Source: Bailinhaonella thermotolerans (GTDB lineage: Bacteria; Actinomycetota; Actinomycetes; Streptosporangiales; Streptosporangiaceae). Taken from it: 64,000 bases of DNA. Positions 26,476 to 35,006 of the stretch are shown in pieces. Below the pieces are notes generated by a model that was not told where the DNA came from, searched no databases, and saw only the letters and a program-made list of their open reading frames with translations. Positions within the stretch are counted from its first letter, which is position 1. Each line of letters opens with the position of its first letter. Both the position numbers and the translations under genes were made by a program. The stretch spans positions 62,001 through 126,000 of the forward strand of contig NZ_QZEY01000001.1 in NCBI RefSeq assembly GCF_003594875.1, read 5' to 3'.

Positions 26476-27491
26476 CCATCCCCCCACCCGGCACCCCCAC
26501 CTCCGGCGATCCCATCCCGGACACCCCCGCCCCCAGCCCGCCCGGCCACGACCCCGGCCCCGGCCACGACCCCGTCACGCCCGGCACCCCCACCCCGGGC
26601 CCTTCCGCGCCCGGCGCCGCCGTACCGGACGAGGCACCCGTCCGCGGCATGTGGCGCAACGGACTCGAGGTCTTCTGCGAGAACCGCCTCGCCCTGGCCG
26701 GCGTCGCCCTCTTCGTCCTCCTGGCCGCCTTCAGCTTCCTCGGCCCGCTCCTCTACCACACCGACCAGGTCCACACCGACCTCACCAAGGTCCACCTGCC
26801 CCCCGGCACCCCCGGCCACCCCCTGGGCACCGACGGCGTCGGCTACGACCAGCTCGGCCGCCTCATGCTCGGCGGCCAGACCTCCATCGTCGTCGGCCTC
26901 GCCGCCGGCCTCCTCGCCACCGTCGTCGGCACCGTCTGGGGCGCCGTCGCCGGATTCGCCGGCCGCTGGGCCGACGCGGTCATGATGCGCCTGGTCGACG
27001 CCATGATGTCGATCCCGGCCCTGTTCCTGTTCATGCTCATGGCCTCGATCGTCACCCCCACCGTGCCCATGCTGATCATCATCATCGGCGCCTTCGCCTG
27101 GCTCGGCCCCGCCCGCCTGGTCCGCGGCGAAGCCCTCAGCCTGCGCACCCGCGAATACGTCCTGGCCATGCGCGGCATGGGCGGCACCGGCGGCCGCGCC
27201 GTACGCACCCACATCATCCCCAACGCCATCGGCACCGTCATCGTCAACGCCACCTTCCAGGTCGCCGACGCGATCCTGTACGTGGCCTACCTGTCCTTCC
27301 TCGGCCTGGGAGTCCCCCCGCCCGCCGCCAACTGGGGCGGCATGCTCTCCGACGGCCTGTCCGACGCCTTCAGCGGCCACTGGTGGCTGCTCTATCCACC
27401 GGGCATCGCCATCATCCTCATCGTCCTCGCCTTCAACTTCATCGGCGACGGACTGCGAGACGTCTTCGAGGTCCGCCTCCGGCGGCGCTAG
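26472..27491 (+). CDS. ABC importer permease, DppC type
   Basis: Second permease of 339 residues with the DppC/OppC pattern: NRLALAGVALFVLLAAFSF as first segment, a periplasmic loop with GHPLGTDGVGYDQLGRLML, and EAA motif in YVLAMRGMGGTGGRAVRTHI. Unusual is a cytoplasmic N-terminal extension of about 58 residues made of Pro/Gly/Thr/Asp repeats (for example GHDPGPGHDPVTPG). ATG 26472 overlaps the previous stop. The extension may be a disordered tether; its codon use matches the gene, so it is probably translated. Confidence 0.94.
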   Translation: MTIPPPGTPTSGDPIPDTPAPSPPGHDPGPGHDPVTPGTPTPGPSAPGAAVPDEAPVRGMWRNGLEVFCENRLALAGVALFVLLAAFSFLGPLLYHTDQVHTDLTKVHLPPGTPGHPLGTDGVGYDQLGRLMLGGQTSIVVGLAAGLLATVVGTVWGAVAGFAGRWADAVMMRLVDAMMSIPALFLFMLMASIVTPTVPMLIIIIGAFAWLGPARLVRGEALSLRTREYVLAMRGMGGTGGRAVRTHIIPNAIGTVIVNATFQVADAILYVAYLSFLGLGVPPPAANWGGMLSDGLSDAFSGHWWLLYPPGIAIILIVLAFNFIGDGLRDVFEVRLRRR

Positions 27492-27507
27492 CAGGAGCGA
27501 ACGCACC

Positions 27508-29511
27508 ATGAGCACAACCCACGAGCCGCTGCTGCGGCTGCGCGGTCTCAGCACCGACATCCGCCTGCGACGCGACGCCGTCCACGCCCTCGACCGTGTC
27601 GACCTGCACGTCGACCAGGGCGAGACCCTCGGCATCGTCGGCGAGTCCGGCAGCGGCAAGACCATGACCGTCCTGTCGGTCATGGGACTGCTCCCCGCCG
27701 GCGGCCAGGTCGTCGGCGGCCAGATCCTCTTCGACGGCCGCGACCTGCGCGACCTGGACCCCAAGCGGCTACGCCGCGTCCGCGGCGCCGAGATGGGCAT
27801 GGTCTTCCAGGACCCCCTCACCTCCCTCAACCCCACCATGCGCATCGGCGCCCAGGTCGCCGAGCCCCTGCGCGTCCACCAGGGCGCCGGCAGGGCCGAG
27901 GCCCGCGAACGCGCCGTGGAGATCCTGCGCCGCGTCGGCATGCCCCGCCCCGACAAGATCGTGGACGACTACCCCCACCAGCTCTCCGGTGGCATGCGCC
28001 AGCGCGTGGTCATCGCCATGGCCCTCATCCGCTCCCCGCGCCTGCTCATCGCCGACGAGCCCACCACCGCCCTGGACGTCACCACCCAGCGCCAGATCCT
28101 CGACCTCATCGACGACCTGCGTGAAGAGTTCAAGATGGCCGTCATCCTGGTCACCCACGACCTCGGCGTCATCGCCGGCCGCGCCGACCGCGTCGCCGTC
28201 ATGTACGGCGGCCGCGTCGTGGAGACCGCCACCACCGCCGATCTGTTCGCCTCCCCCCGCCACCGCTACACCGAGGCGCTCATGCGCGCCCTGCCCGAAT
28301 CGGCCGCCGACGGCCGCCTCTACAGCATCCCCGGCATGCCCCCGGACCTGTCCCGCCCCCTCACCGGCTGCCGCTTCGCCCCCCGCTGCGCCTTCGCCGC
28401 CGACGACTGCCGCACCACCGACGTCACCCTCACCCCCGCAGGGCCCGGCCACGAGCACGCGTGCCTGCACCCGGTCGCCGAACCCGTCCCCCTCACCGCC
28501 GCCGCCGGCCGCCCACGCCTCGCGCGCGACCCCGCCGAACCCGTGCTGGCCGTACGCGACCTGGTCAAGGAGTACGACACCGGGGGCCTGGGCAAGACCG
28601 CCGCCCGCGTCAGCGCCGTGGCGGGGGTGTCCTTCGACGTCGGCCCCGGCGAGACCCTGGGCATCGTGGGCGAGTCCGGCTGCGGCAAGTCCACCGTCGG
28701 CCGCCTGGTCGCCGGCCTCGAAACCCCCACCGCCGGCCGGATCGTCCTGGACGGCGCCGACACCGCCGCCCTGGACCCGCGCGCCCGCCGCCGCATGCAC
28801 CGCCAGGTGCAGCTCATGTTCCAGGACAGCTACGCCGCCATGAACCCCCGCATGCGCGTCGACGCCATCCTCACCGAACCCCTGGAGATCCAGCGCGTCG
28901 GCGACGCCGCCGCCCGCCGGGCCCGCGCCGCCGAACTGCTGGACCAGGTCGGGCTGCCGCGGCGCGCCCTGGAGCGCTACCCCCACGAGTTCTCCGGCGG
29001 CCAGCTCCAGCGCATCGGCCTGGCCCGCGCGCTGGCCCTGCGGCCCCGGCTGATCGTGGCCGACGAACCCGTCAGCGCGCTGGACGTCTCCGTCCAGGCC
29101 CAGGTCCTCAACCTCATGCGCGACCTGCAGCGCGACCTGGGCCTGTCGTACGTGTTCATCAGCCACGACCTGTCCGTCGTGGACTACATGGCCGACCGCG
29201 TCGGCGTGATGTACCTGGGCAAGCTCGTGGAGACCGGACCGGCCCACGAGGTGGTCCGCACCCCGCGCCACCCTTACACCCGGGCCCTCCTCGACGCCGT
29301 CCCCACACCCGACCCCGGCCACACGCCCACCCGCGGCACGGCCATCGAGGGCGAACTCCCCAGCGCCCTCGACCCGCCCACCGGCTGCCGCTTCCGCACC
29401 CGCTGCCCCCTGGCCCAGGACATCTGCGCCACCGAACCCACCCTCCAGGGCGACACCCACCAGGTCGCCTGTCACTTCCCCCTCCGCCAGGAGCGACCCG
29501 CTGTCGCTTAG
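27508..29511 (+). CDS. ABC importer double ATPase (DppD-DppF fusion)
   Basis: A 667-residue protein with two ABC ATPase domains in one chain. Domain 1: Walker A GESGSGKT at ~46-53, signature LSGGMRQR, Walker [13 protein letters not shown]. Domain 2: Walker A GESGCGKS, signature FSGGQLQR, Walker [13 protein letters not shown]. Each domain ends in the oligopeptide-ABC C-terminal region with a Cys-rich motif ([15 protein letters not shown], and [15 protein letters not shown]). It powers the importer and closes the operon. Fusions of this type are frequent in actinomycetes and substitute for a DppD/DppF pair. Confidence 0.95.
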   Translation: MSTTHEPLLRLRGLSTDIRLRRDAVHALDRVDLHVDQGETLGIVGESGSGKTMTVLSVMGLLPAGGQVVGGQILFDGRDLRDLDPKRLRRVRGAEMGMVFQDPLTSLNPTMRIGAQVAEPLRVHQGAGRAEARERAVEILRRVGMPRPDKIVDDYPHQLSGGMRQRVVIAMALIRSPRLLIADEPTTALDVTTQRQILDLIDDLREEFKMAVILVTHDLGVIAGRADRVAVMYGGRVVETATTADLFASPRHRYTEALMRALPESAADGRLYSIPGMPPDLSRPLTGCRFAPRCAFAADDCRTTDVTLTPAGPGHEHACLHPVAEPVPLTAAAGRPRLARDPAEPVLAVRDLVKEYDTGGLGKTAARVSAVAGVSFDVGPGETLGIVGESGCGKSTVGRLVAGLETPTAGRIVLDGADTAALDPRARRRMHRQVQLMFQDSYAAMNPRMRVDAILTEPLEIQRVGDAAARRARAAELLDQVGLPRRALERYPHEFSGGQLQRIGLARALALRPRLIVADEPVSALDVSVQAQVLNLMRDLQRDLGLSYVFISHDLSVVDYMADRVGVMYLGKLVETGPAHEVVRTPRHPYTRALLDAVPTPDPGHTPTRGTAIEGELPSALDPPTGCRFRTRCPLAQDICATEPTLQGDTHQVACHFPLRQERPAVA

Positions 29512-29518
29512 TCGTGGA

Positions 29519-29552
29519 GGTTTGTTAGGTGAGAGATTTCCAGAAACAAACC
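29519..29552 (+). terminator. Possible terminator after ABC operon
   Basis: Inverted arms GGTTTGTT and AACAAACC with an 18-base loop, eight bases after the ATPase stop. The stem is AT-rich compared with other hairpins here, so a terminator role is tentative. Confidence 0.4.
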
Positions 29553-29556
29553 CCTG

Positions 29557-29574
29557 CCTTTACAATGTAGATCA
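29557..29574 (+). repeat. 18-bp intergenic element, copy 2 (CCTTTACAATGTAGATCA)
   Basis: Second copy of the element. Its core TTTACAATGTAGA is the most symmetrical of the four. It lies 46 bp after the ABC operon, in a convergent gap before the HxlR gene. Confidence 0.75.
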
Positions 29575-29828
29575 ATAGATGATCCCAGACGTCGTGGCGC
29601 CCGCGGCCGTCTTGGTCTCCGCGTTCCTCGCGGAAGCGCCGCCGTACGGGCGCAGTCCGAGGCCGCATCCGGCGGCGGTCCGCCGCGCGCTCCTCCGGAG
29701 CCGACGCTGTCTGCTACTCCGTCGTCGAGGCCCGGCCGGTCTTCGTCGCCTGGTCGATGCGGGCGGCCGCGCCGTCAGGGTCCGATCCCCGAGGTCCAGC
29801 CAGGTCATGGCGGCCTCTGCGGGGACCG
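29575..29828. other. Intergenic region with possible gene remnant
   Basis: 254 bp between the 18-bp element and the HxlR stop. No complete gene is supported. On the minus strand about 22 codons ending in ARIDQATKTGRASTTE and a stop (about 29725-29800) have strong GC3 bias and look like the decayed 3' end of a gene, with no start or family match. Confidence 0.35.
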
Positions 29829-30227
29829 TCAGGCGGAGCCGCGCGGCCCGCGTGGCCCGGCCGGCCGTACCAGGCTGGACCGGTGCGCGTCCGCCCAGAG
29901 CCCGAGCGCGAGAAGCTGTTCCCGGAGGGAGCGCCCCGCCTCGGTCAGTGAGTACTCCGTGCCCGCCCAGGGGGGACCTGATGTGGCGCGGGCGACGAGG
30001 CCCGCCTCTTCCAGGCCGCGCAGGGTGCGGGTCAGCATCCGCCGGCTGATGCCTTCGATCGCCCGGTCCAGTTCGTTGAAGCCGTGGCCGCGTACGGCGA
30101 GCAGCCGGATGACCGCCGGGCTCCACTTGTCGCCGATCCGGCGCAGCAGCCCGGTGACCGGGCAGTTCTCGTACGCCTCGACCGTGACGACCGGGCCGGC
30201 GCGGGGCGCGGCGGGATCAGTGGACAA
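29829..30227 (-). CDS. HxlR-family transcriptional regulator
   Basis: Winged-helix regulator of 132 residues. The family marker CPVTGLLRRIGDKWSPAVIR is near residue 22-41, with ISRRMLTRTLRGLEEAGLV as recognition region. The conserved Cys of HxlR/YodB-type redox sensors is present in YENCPV. A TTG at 30227 is used, with AGAAGG eight bases upstream; an internal GTG is possible. It diverges by 47 bp from the metallo-hydrolase gene, its likely target. Confidence 0.9.
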   Translation of the reverse strand: MSTDPAAPRAGPVVTVEAYENCPVTGLLRRIGDKWSPAVIRLLAVRGHGFNELDRAIEGISRRMLTRTLRGLEEAGLVARATSGPPWAGTEYSLTEAGRSLREQLLALGLWADAHRSSLVRPAGPRGPRGSA

Positions 30228-30274
30228 GAATGTGCCTTCTTCCTGCGGCCGGCAGCGCGGTCGAGGATCAGGAT

Positions 30275-31171
30275 ATGCACACGATCGAGTTGGGCGACGT
30301 CGCGGTGACGATGGTCCCCCACCTGGACGACTGGTCCCTGTCCCCCGCCCGGTACTTCCCCGGGGGCGACCCGGGCCTGTGGGAGGCGAACAGGTCCTGG
30401 CTCAGCCCGGCGCACTGGGACGCCGACGCGGGCCGCGTGCGGGCGGCCGTGCAATCGTGGCTGCTGCGCAGCGGCGGCCGCACCATCATCATCGACACCG
30501 GCCTGGCCGCCGGCGCCGGCCGCCCCGGCGCGCCGCCCGGCGCCTCCCTCCCGGCGGCGCTGTCGGCCGCCGGCGTGGCACCGACCGACGTGGACCTGGT
30601 CATCTGCACTCACCTGCACGCCGACCACGTGGGAGGCAACACGCGCCGGGACGCGGGAGGCGGGCGGGTCCCGGCCTTCCCCAACGCCCGGTACCTGTTC
30701 TCCCGTCCCGACCTGGACTTCTTCCACCCCGGCACCCTCACCGAGGAGCCCGGGCGCAGCGCCACCGTCTACGCCGAGTCGATCGAGCCGATCCTGCGCG
30801 CCGGGCAGGCGCTCATCTGGGACGAGCGCCACGTCATCGACGAGAACCTGGAGCTCACCCTCGCCCCGGGACACACGCCCGGACACGGCGTCCTGACCCT
30901 CACCTCGGGCGGCGACCGCGCGGTCTTCGTCGGCGACCTGCTGCACGCGCCCGTGCAGTTGCTGGCGCCCGAGGTGTCCAGTTGCTTCTGCCACGACCCC
31001 GCCGGGGCGGCACGGACACGCCGCCAGGTCCTGGAATGGGCGGCCGACCACACCGCGCTCGTGATCCCCGCGCACTTCGGCGGCGCCCGCGCCCTGGAGG
31101 TCGAACGGAACGGCTCCGCCTTCGCGCCGCGCCGCTGGGCCGGCTTCTCCGACACCGCGCCTGCTCCCTGA
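30275..31171 (+). CDS. Metallo-beta-lactamase-fold hydrolase
   Basis: Zinc hydrolase of 298 residues. The HxHxDH motif is in VICTHLHADHVGG, further ligands lie in LAPGHTPGHGV, VFVGDLLHAP and IPAHFGG. No signal peptide, so it is cytoplasmic. This arrangement resembles lactonase-like (AttM-type) enzymes rather than secreted beta-lactamases. ATG 30275 follows GAGGATCAGG. It diverges from the HxlR gene and is probably induced when HxlR is inactivated. The substrate is unknown. Confidence 0.92.
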   Translation: MHTIELGDVAVTMVPHLDDWSLSPARYFPGGDPGLWEANRSWLSPAHWDADAGRVRAAVQSWLLRSGGRTIIIDTGLAAGAGRPGAPPGASLPAALSAAGVAPTDVDLVICTHLHADHVGGNTRRDAGGGRVPAFPNARYLFSRPDLDFFHPGTLTEEPGRSATVYAESIEPILRAGQALIWDERHVIDENLELTLAPGHTPGHGVLTLTSGGDRAVFVGDLLHAPVQLLAPEVSSCFCHDPAGAARTRRQVLEWAADHTALVIPAHFGGARALEVERNGSAFAPRRWAGFSDTAPAP

Positions 31172-31292
31172 GCCTTGGGGCCGATCCGCCCAGGACCGGC
31201 CGGGCCCGTGGCAGGCCCGCGTCCCGCGGGCAGCCGGGGACGGAGCCCGGCCGCGCCGGGCGGGGCTCGTCCCCCTCATCGGCCCTCATCCG

Positions 31293-31364
31293 GTACGGCT
31301 CCCGCCGACCGCCGGCCGGTGCCCGGGCCGCGAGCGCGTGCCCGGGAGGCGGCGGGAGCCGTAC
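31293..31364. terminator. Long inverted repeat between convergent genes
   Basis: Perfect 15-bp arms (31293-31307, GTACGGCTCCCGCCG, and 31350-31364) with a 42-base loop that itself contains CCCGGG pairs. It lies between the metallo-hydrolase and peptidase 3' ends. The arm shares GTACGGCTCCCGCC with intergenic sites at 3564 and 42334. Confidence 0.6.
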
Positions 31365-31370
31365 GCGAGT

Positions 31371-32609
31371 TCACCAGTTGGCGGGCAGGCCGGGCGCGGA
31401 GGGCGGGAGTGGGTGGTGGGGCGGCCGGATGATGTAGGAGATACCGCCGGTGCTGCGCTGCCAGACGCGCTCGAACGCGGCGCGCGGGTAGACGCGGCGG
31501 ACGGCCTCGTTGTCCTTCGACGCGGGGTCGTTGGCGATCACGTCACCGGTGCGGGTGAAGCCGATGATCACCATGAGGTGGCCGTTGGTGCTGTATCCGG
31601 CCCCGGGGAGTTCCTCGGCCTTGAACGACTGGGAGGTGATGACCGGGATGCCGTACCTGATCATGCGTTCCAGCTCGGTGAGCGAGCGGAGCCTTGTCAC
31701 GAAGCCGTCCAGCCCGTGGTGACCGGCGTAGGCGGTGTTGAACGGCCAGTTGCCCGCGCCCTCGTAGTCGTAGTCGTAGGTGTGCCGGGCGGCGTGGTCC
31801 ACCTCCGGATCGGGGTCGGCGGGATCGACCCAGGCGGTGTCCTTCCTGGTGGGCAGGCGATGCCAGCGGCCCATGACCATGGTCGTCGAGGTCGGGCTGC
31901 ACCAGGCCTCGCCGCCGCCGTCCCACTCCGGGTAGTGCCCCTCGTGCACGTTCTGCGAGCGGCGCGGCACCGGAAGCTCGATGCCCCAGGCCCCGCCCGC
32001 CGGGCTCGCCGGCACGTCCGCGCGGTCGGGCACGGCCGACGCCATCGCGCCGAGGCTGCGCACGACCGGCCCGCGCGCGGTCCCCGGCAGCCGGTGGAGG
32101 GTCACGCGCAGGCGGTAGGAGTCGATGGGCCTGCCGCCGGCCGCGACGAAGGTGTCCACCGACACCGTGCCGTCGGCGTCGCGCTGGCCTGAGACGGAGG
32201 TGCGGCGGATGTCGGCGTCGCCGTACGCCCAGCGGCCCAGGACGTACCACTTGGTGTCGGGGCTGGTCCCGCGCATCTCCACCTGGATCCAGGTGCCGGG
32301 CGGGGTGTCCGCGGTCCAGGAGGCGATGAGCTCCGTGGCCGGGAACCCGACGGCCTGCTCCGGCCCGGTCCACCGGGCGTACTCCCAGGTCTTCGTCCCC
32401 AGCGCGTCGGTGTACTCCATCGTGCCCGCGGGCGACCTGAACGACAGCGCGCGCCCCGCCGCGACGCCCTCGGCCGTGCCCGCCCGGAAGGCGGCCCGCT
32501 GGTAGACGACGTGGGACTGGGCTGGTGGCGGCTCGGCCACCTCCGCGGCGGCGACCGCCGGAGCCACGGCCACGGCCAGCGCGGACAGCAGAACGGTGAG
32601 CATGCGCAT
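31371..32609 (-). CDS. Secreted C39-like cysteine peptidase
   Basis: A 412-residue exported protein. A Sec signal peptide (MRMLTVLLSALAVAVAPAVA) is followed by a beta-rich N-terminal domain (~30-200) and a papain-like C39-family domain. The predicted Cys is in GEAWCSPTSTTMV, the His in STNGHLMVIIGF, and the Asp in VIANDPAS. C39 domains here are not fused to an ABC exporter, so it is not a bacteriocin-processing ABC transporter. It probably acts outside the cell on peptides or isopeptides. It is monocistronic; the 3' end faces a strong inverted repeat. Confidence 0.9.
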   Translation of the reverse strand: MRMLTVLLSALAVAVAPAVAAAEVAEPPPAQSHVVYQRAAFRAGTAEGVAAGRALSFRSPAGTMEYTDALGTKTWEYARWTGPEQAVGFPATELIASWTADTPPGTWIQVEMRGTSPDTKWYVLGRWAYGDADIRRTSVSGQRDADGTVSVDTFVAAGGRPIDSYRLRVTLHRLPGTARGPVVRSLGAMASAVPDRADVPASPAGGAWGIELPVPRRSQNVHEGHYPEWDGGGEAWCSPTSTTMVMGRWHRLPTRKDTAWVDPADPDPEVDHAARHTYDYDYEGAGNWPFNTAYAGHHGLDGFVTRLRSLTELERMIRYGIPVITSQSFKAEELPGAGYSTNGHLMVIIGFTRTGDVIANDPASKDNEAVRRVYPRAAFERVWQRSTGGISYIIRPPHHPLPPSAPGLPANW

Positions 32610-32802
32610 GAGATCACCTCGGCTTCGTCGCCCGGACCCTATCCCGGGTACGGCGCCCGCGCATCGGCGACATTACGTATTCCCTCGGCCCCGGGGATCA
32701 AGGGAACCCGTTCAACCTCAACGTCGGCAGCGGCTGGGACGCCTCGCGCCGATCTTCACGCTGGGCCGCGGCCGATCCGTCCCCCGGGGCCCAGCCCGGC
32801 GG

Positions 32803-33417
32803 CTACCGCCGGGCGGGGCCTTCCGGCTCGCCGGCCGGCCGCGCGAGCAGGCCGGTGAGGGCGGCCTCGGCCATGGCCTCCGCCTCGGCGGGGGTGAGGG
32901 GGGCGTGGCCGCTGACGAGGCGGAAGATGATGGCCCCGAACAGGACGTCCTGGGCGACCTCCACGTCGATGTCGGTGCGCAGCTCGCCGCGTTCCACTCC
33001 GCGCCGCCACATCTGGCGGATCAGCTCGCGCCGGCCCTCCAGGAAGCGCCGCCGCAGGAGTTCGGCGGCCTCGGGATCGGTGACGGTGGCCGCCAGTAGC
33101 TGGGCGTAGACCCGGCCGACCGGACCGCCGTAGAACGCGGCGACGTTGTGCACCTGCAGGGTCAGGTCCTCGCGCGCCGAGCCGGTGTCGGGCACCGGGG
33201 TCGCCTCGGCCATGTGCAGGGCGAACGCGTCGATGGCGACGCAGATGCGGTTGGACCAGTGCTTGTAGATGGTCGCCTTGCTCACGCCGGAGCGGGCGCT
33301 GACGGCGTCGACCGTCGCCGCCGGCAGCCCGCCCTCGGCCAGCAGCTCGGTGGCGGCGCGCAGCACCGCCTCGCGCACCCGGCGGCTGCGGGGGGTGAGG
33401 TCCTGGTCAGCCGGCAT
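32803..33417 (-). CDS. TetR-family repressor
   Basis: TetR regulator of 204 residues: AVLRAATELLAEGGLPAATV, then ARSGVSKATIYKHWSNRICV. The C-terminal domain belongs to the TetR_C_16-like group (VYAQLLAATVTDPEAAELLR). Its ATG at 33417 overlaps the end of the SDR gene by 11 bp, so both are one operon with SDR first. The palindrome at 34261-34284 upstream of the SDR is its probable operator, giving autoregulation. Confidence 0.92.
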   Translation of the reverse strand: MPADQDLTPRSRRVREAVLRAATELLAEGGLPAATVDAVSARSGVSKATIYKHWSNRICVAIDAFALHMAEATPVPDTGSAREDLTLQVHNVAAFYGGPVGRVYAQLLAATVTDPEAAELLRRRFLEGRRELIRQMWRRGVERGELRTDIDVEVAQDVLFGAIIFRLVSGHAPLTPAEAEAMAEAALTGLLARPAGEPEGPARR

Positions 33418-34246
33418 CGTCGTAGGCCGTCGCCAGAGCCACCTCGCGCCACTGGTCGAGCTCGGTCTTGACCTGCCGGAGTTTGTCCTCGACGCGGGCG
33501 ACGCAGTCGGCGCCGAGCTGGAGCCGGAGCGGCGGATCGCCGGCCCCGGCGATGGAGACGATCGCGGCGGCGGCCTTCACCGGGTCTCCGGCCTGGGCGT
33601 GGTTGTTCTCGGCCCGCCAGACCCGGGTCTGACCGGCGGTCCGCGCGTAGTCCTCGATCACCTGCGCGGTCGTGTGCAGGGAGGAGTCGTCGAGGAAGTC
33701 GGTGCGGAAGACGCCGGGCTCGATGATGATCACGTCGATGCCGAGCGGGGCGAGCTCGGCGCGCATCGCCTCGCTCAGTCCCTCCACCGCGAACTTCGTC
33801 GAACCGTAGACCCCCCACCCCTGGCCGGTGGTGAACCCGCCCACCGAGGTGATGTTCAGGACCCGCCCGGACCGCTGGCGGCGCATCACCGGCAGTACGG
33901 CGCGCGTCACGGCGAGCAGGCCGAACACGTTGACGTCGTAGACCGCGCGGACCTCGGCGTCGGAGGCCTCCTCCACCGCTCCCAGCAGTCCCCGGCCGGC
34001 GTTGTTGACCAGCACGTCGATCCGGCCGAACGCCTCCACCCCGGCGGCCACGGCCCGCCGGGCGGCGGCCTCGTCCGTGACGTCCAGGTCCACGGCCAGC
34101 AACCGGTCGCCGGCGCCGGCGAGCCGCGCCCTGACCTGTGCGGCGTCGCGCGCGGTGGCGATCACCGCGTCTCCCTCGGCCAGAGCCTTGCGGGCGATCT
34201 CCAGACCGAACCCGCGCGACGCACCCGTGATGAACCAGACCCTCAT
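33407..34246 (-). CDS. Short-chain dehydrogenase/reductase
   Basis: Classical SDR of 279 residues. Cofactor motif TGASRGFG at 7-14, NNAG in VLVNNAGRG, catalytic Ser in ITSVGG, and YGSTK. An Arg after the second strand (TARD) favours NADP. ATG 34246 has GGGAGGG upstream; the ATG at 34261 would extend into the operator. It is cotranscribed with the downstream TetR. The ketone or alcohol substrate is unknown. Confidence 0.92.
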   Translation of the reverse strand: MRVWFITGASRGFGLEIARKALAEGDAVIATARDAAQVRARLAGAGDRLLAVDLDVTDEAAARRAVAAGVEAFGRIDVLVNNAGRGLLGAVEEASDAEVRAVYDVNVFGLLAVTRAVLPVMRRQRSGRVLNITSVGGFTTGQGWGVYGSTKFAVEGLSEAMRAELAPLGIDVIIIEPGVFRTDFLDDSSLHTTAQVIEDYARTAGQTRVWRAENNHAQAGDPVKAAAAIVSIAGAGDPPLRLQLGADCVARVEDKLRQVKTELDQWREVALATAYDDAG

Positions 34247-34260
34247 GGACCCTCCCATCA

Positions 34261-34284
34261 AGTGAACTGTACGTTCAGTTTACT
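34261..34284. promoter_or_regulatory. 24-bp TetR operator
   Basis: Inverted repeat with ten of twelve base pairs matching (AGTGAACTGTAC on the left half), 15 bp before the SDR start codon. It covers the likely promoter of the SDR-TetR operon. Confidence 0.7.
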
Positions 34285-34358
34285 CGCGGTGGAAGGCTTC
34301 CCTCACGCGGCCCCGGCCGAAGCCGGCCTCTCCTTGTGAGGTGGTGGCGCCGATCCGG

Positions 34359-35006
34359 CTAGGACCTGTTCAGATAGGCCAGGACGGCGCGGACACGGCG
34401 GTTGGTGTCCTGGTCGTCGACGATGCCGAGCTTGCCGAACAGGGAGGTGGTGTACTTGCTGATGGCGCCGTCGCTGAGGAAGAGGCGGCGGGCGATGGCC
34501 TGGTTGGACAGCCCCTCGGCCATGAGGGCCAGCACGGCGTGCTCGCGCTCGGTGAGCCGCTCGAGCCCGCGGCCCGGGGATCCGCCGGACAGCAGCTTGG
34601 CGATGACGGCCGGGTCCATGGCGGTCCCGCCGGCCGCGACGCGCTCCAGGGCGCCGATGAACTGGTCGGCGTCGAACACGCTGTCCTTCAGCAGGTAGCC
34701 GACGCCGCCGTAGCCGTCGGCCAGGAGCTCCCGGGCGTACAACTGCTCCACGTGCTGGGAGAGGATGAGGACCGGCAGGCCGGGCATCTCGGCACGGGCG
34801 GCGAGAGCCGCGCGCAGGCCCTCGTCGGACTGGCCGGGCGGCATGCGGACGTCGATGACCGACACGTCCGGGCGCCATCTGCGCAGCGCCTCCAGCGTCT
34901 CGGGGCCGGTGGCGGCCGTGGCCACCACCTGGTGCCCGTACGCCTCGATCAGGCGGACCATCCCGTCGCGCAGGAGGTAGAGGTCTTCGGCTACAACGAG
35001 TCGCAT
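34359..35006 (-). CDS. NarL/LuxR-family response regulator
   Basis: Regulator of 215 residues. Receiver: RLVVAEDLYLLRDGMVRLIE, phospho-acceptor Asp in VSVIDVRMPP, Lys in YLLKDSVFD. The HTH: LTEREHAVLALMAEGLSNQA. ATG 35006 overlaps the kinase end by 16 bp, so the pair is coupled. It serves the kinase at 34991; the divergent membrane-protein gene at 36402 is a candidate target. Confidence 0.93.
   Translation of the reverse strand: MRLVVAEDLYLLRDGMVRLIEAYGHQVVATAATGPETLEALRRWRPDVSVIDVRMPPGQSDEGLRAALAARAEMPGLPVLILSQHVEQLYARELLADGYGGVGYLLKDSVFDADQFIGALERVAAGGTAMDPAVIAKLLSGGSPGRGLERLTEREHAVLALMAEGLSNQAIARRLFLSDGAISKYTTSLFGKLGIVDDQDTNRRVRAVLAYLNRS

Noticed and set aside
29579-30049. Long + strand ORF after the ABC operon
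   Set aside because: It has no ribosome site, no family feature, and overlaps the well-supported HxlR gene on the other strand; typical GC-rich shadow frame.
31371-32609. C39 peptidase as part of a bacteriocin system
   Set aside because: No ABC exporter fusion, no precursor peptide with a double-Gly leader nearby; Sec signal peptide indicates a secreted peptidase.
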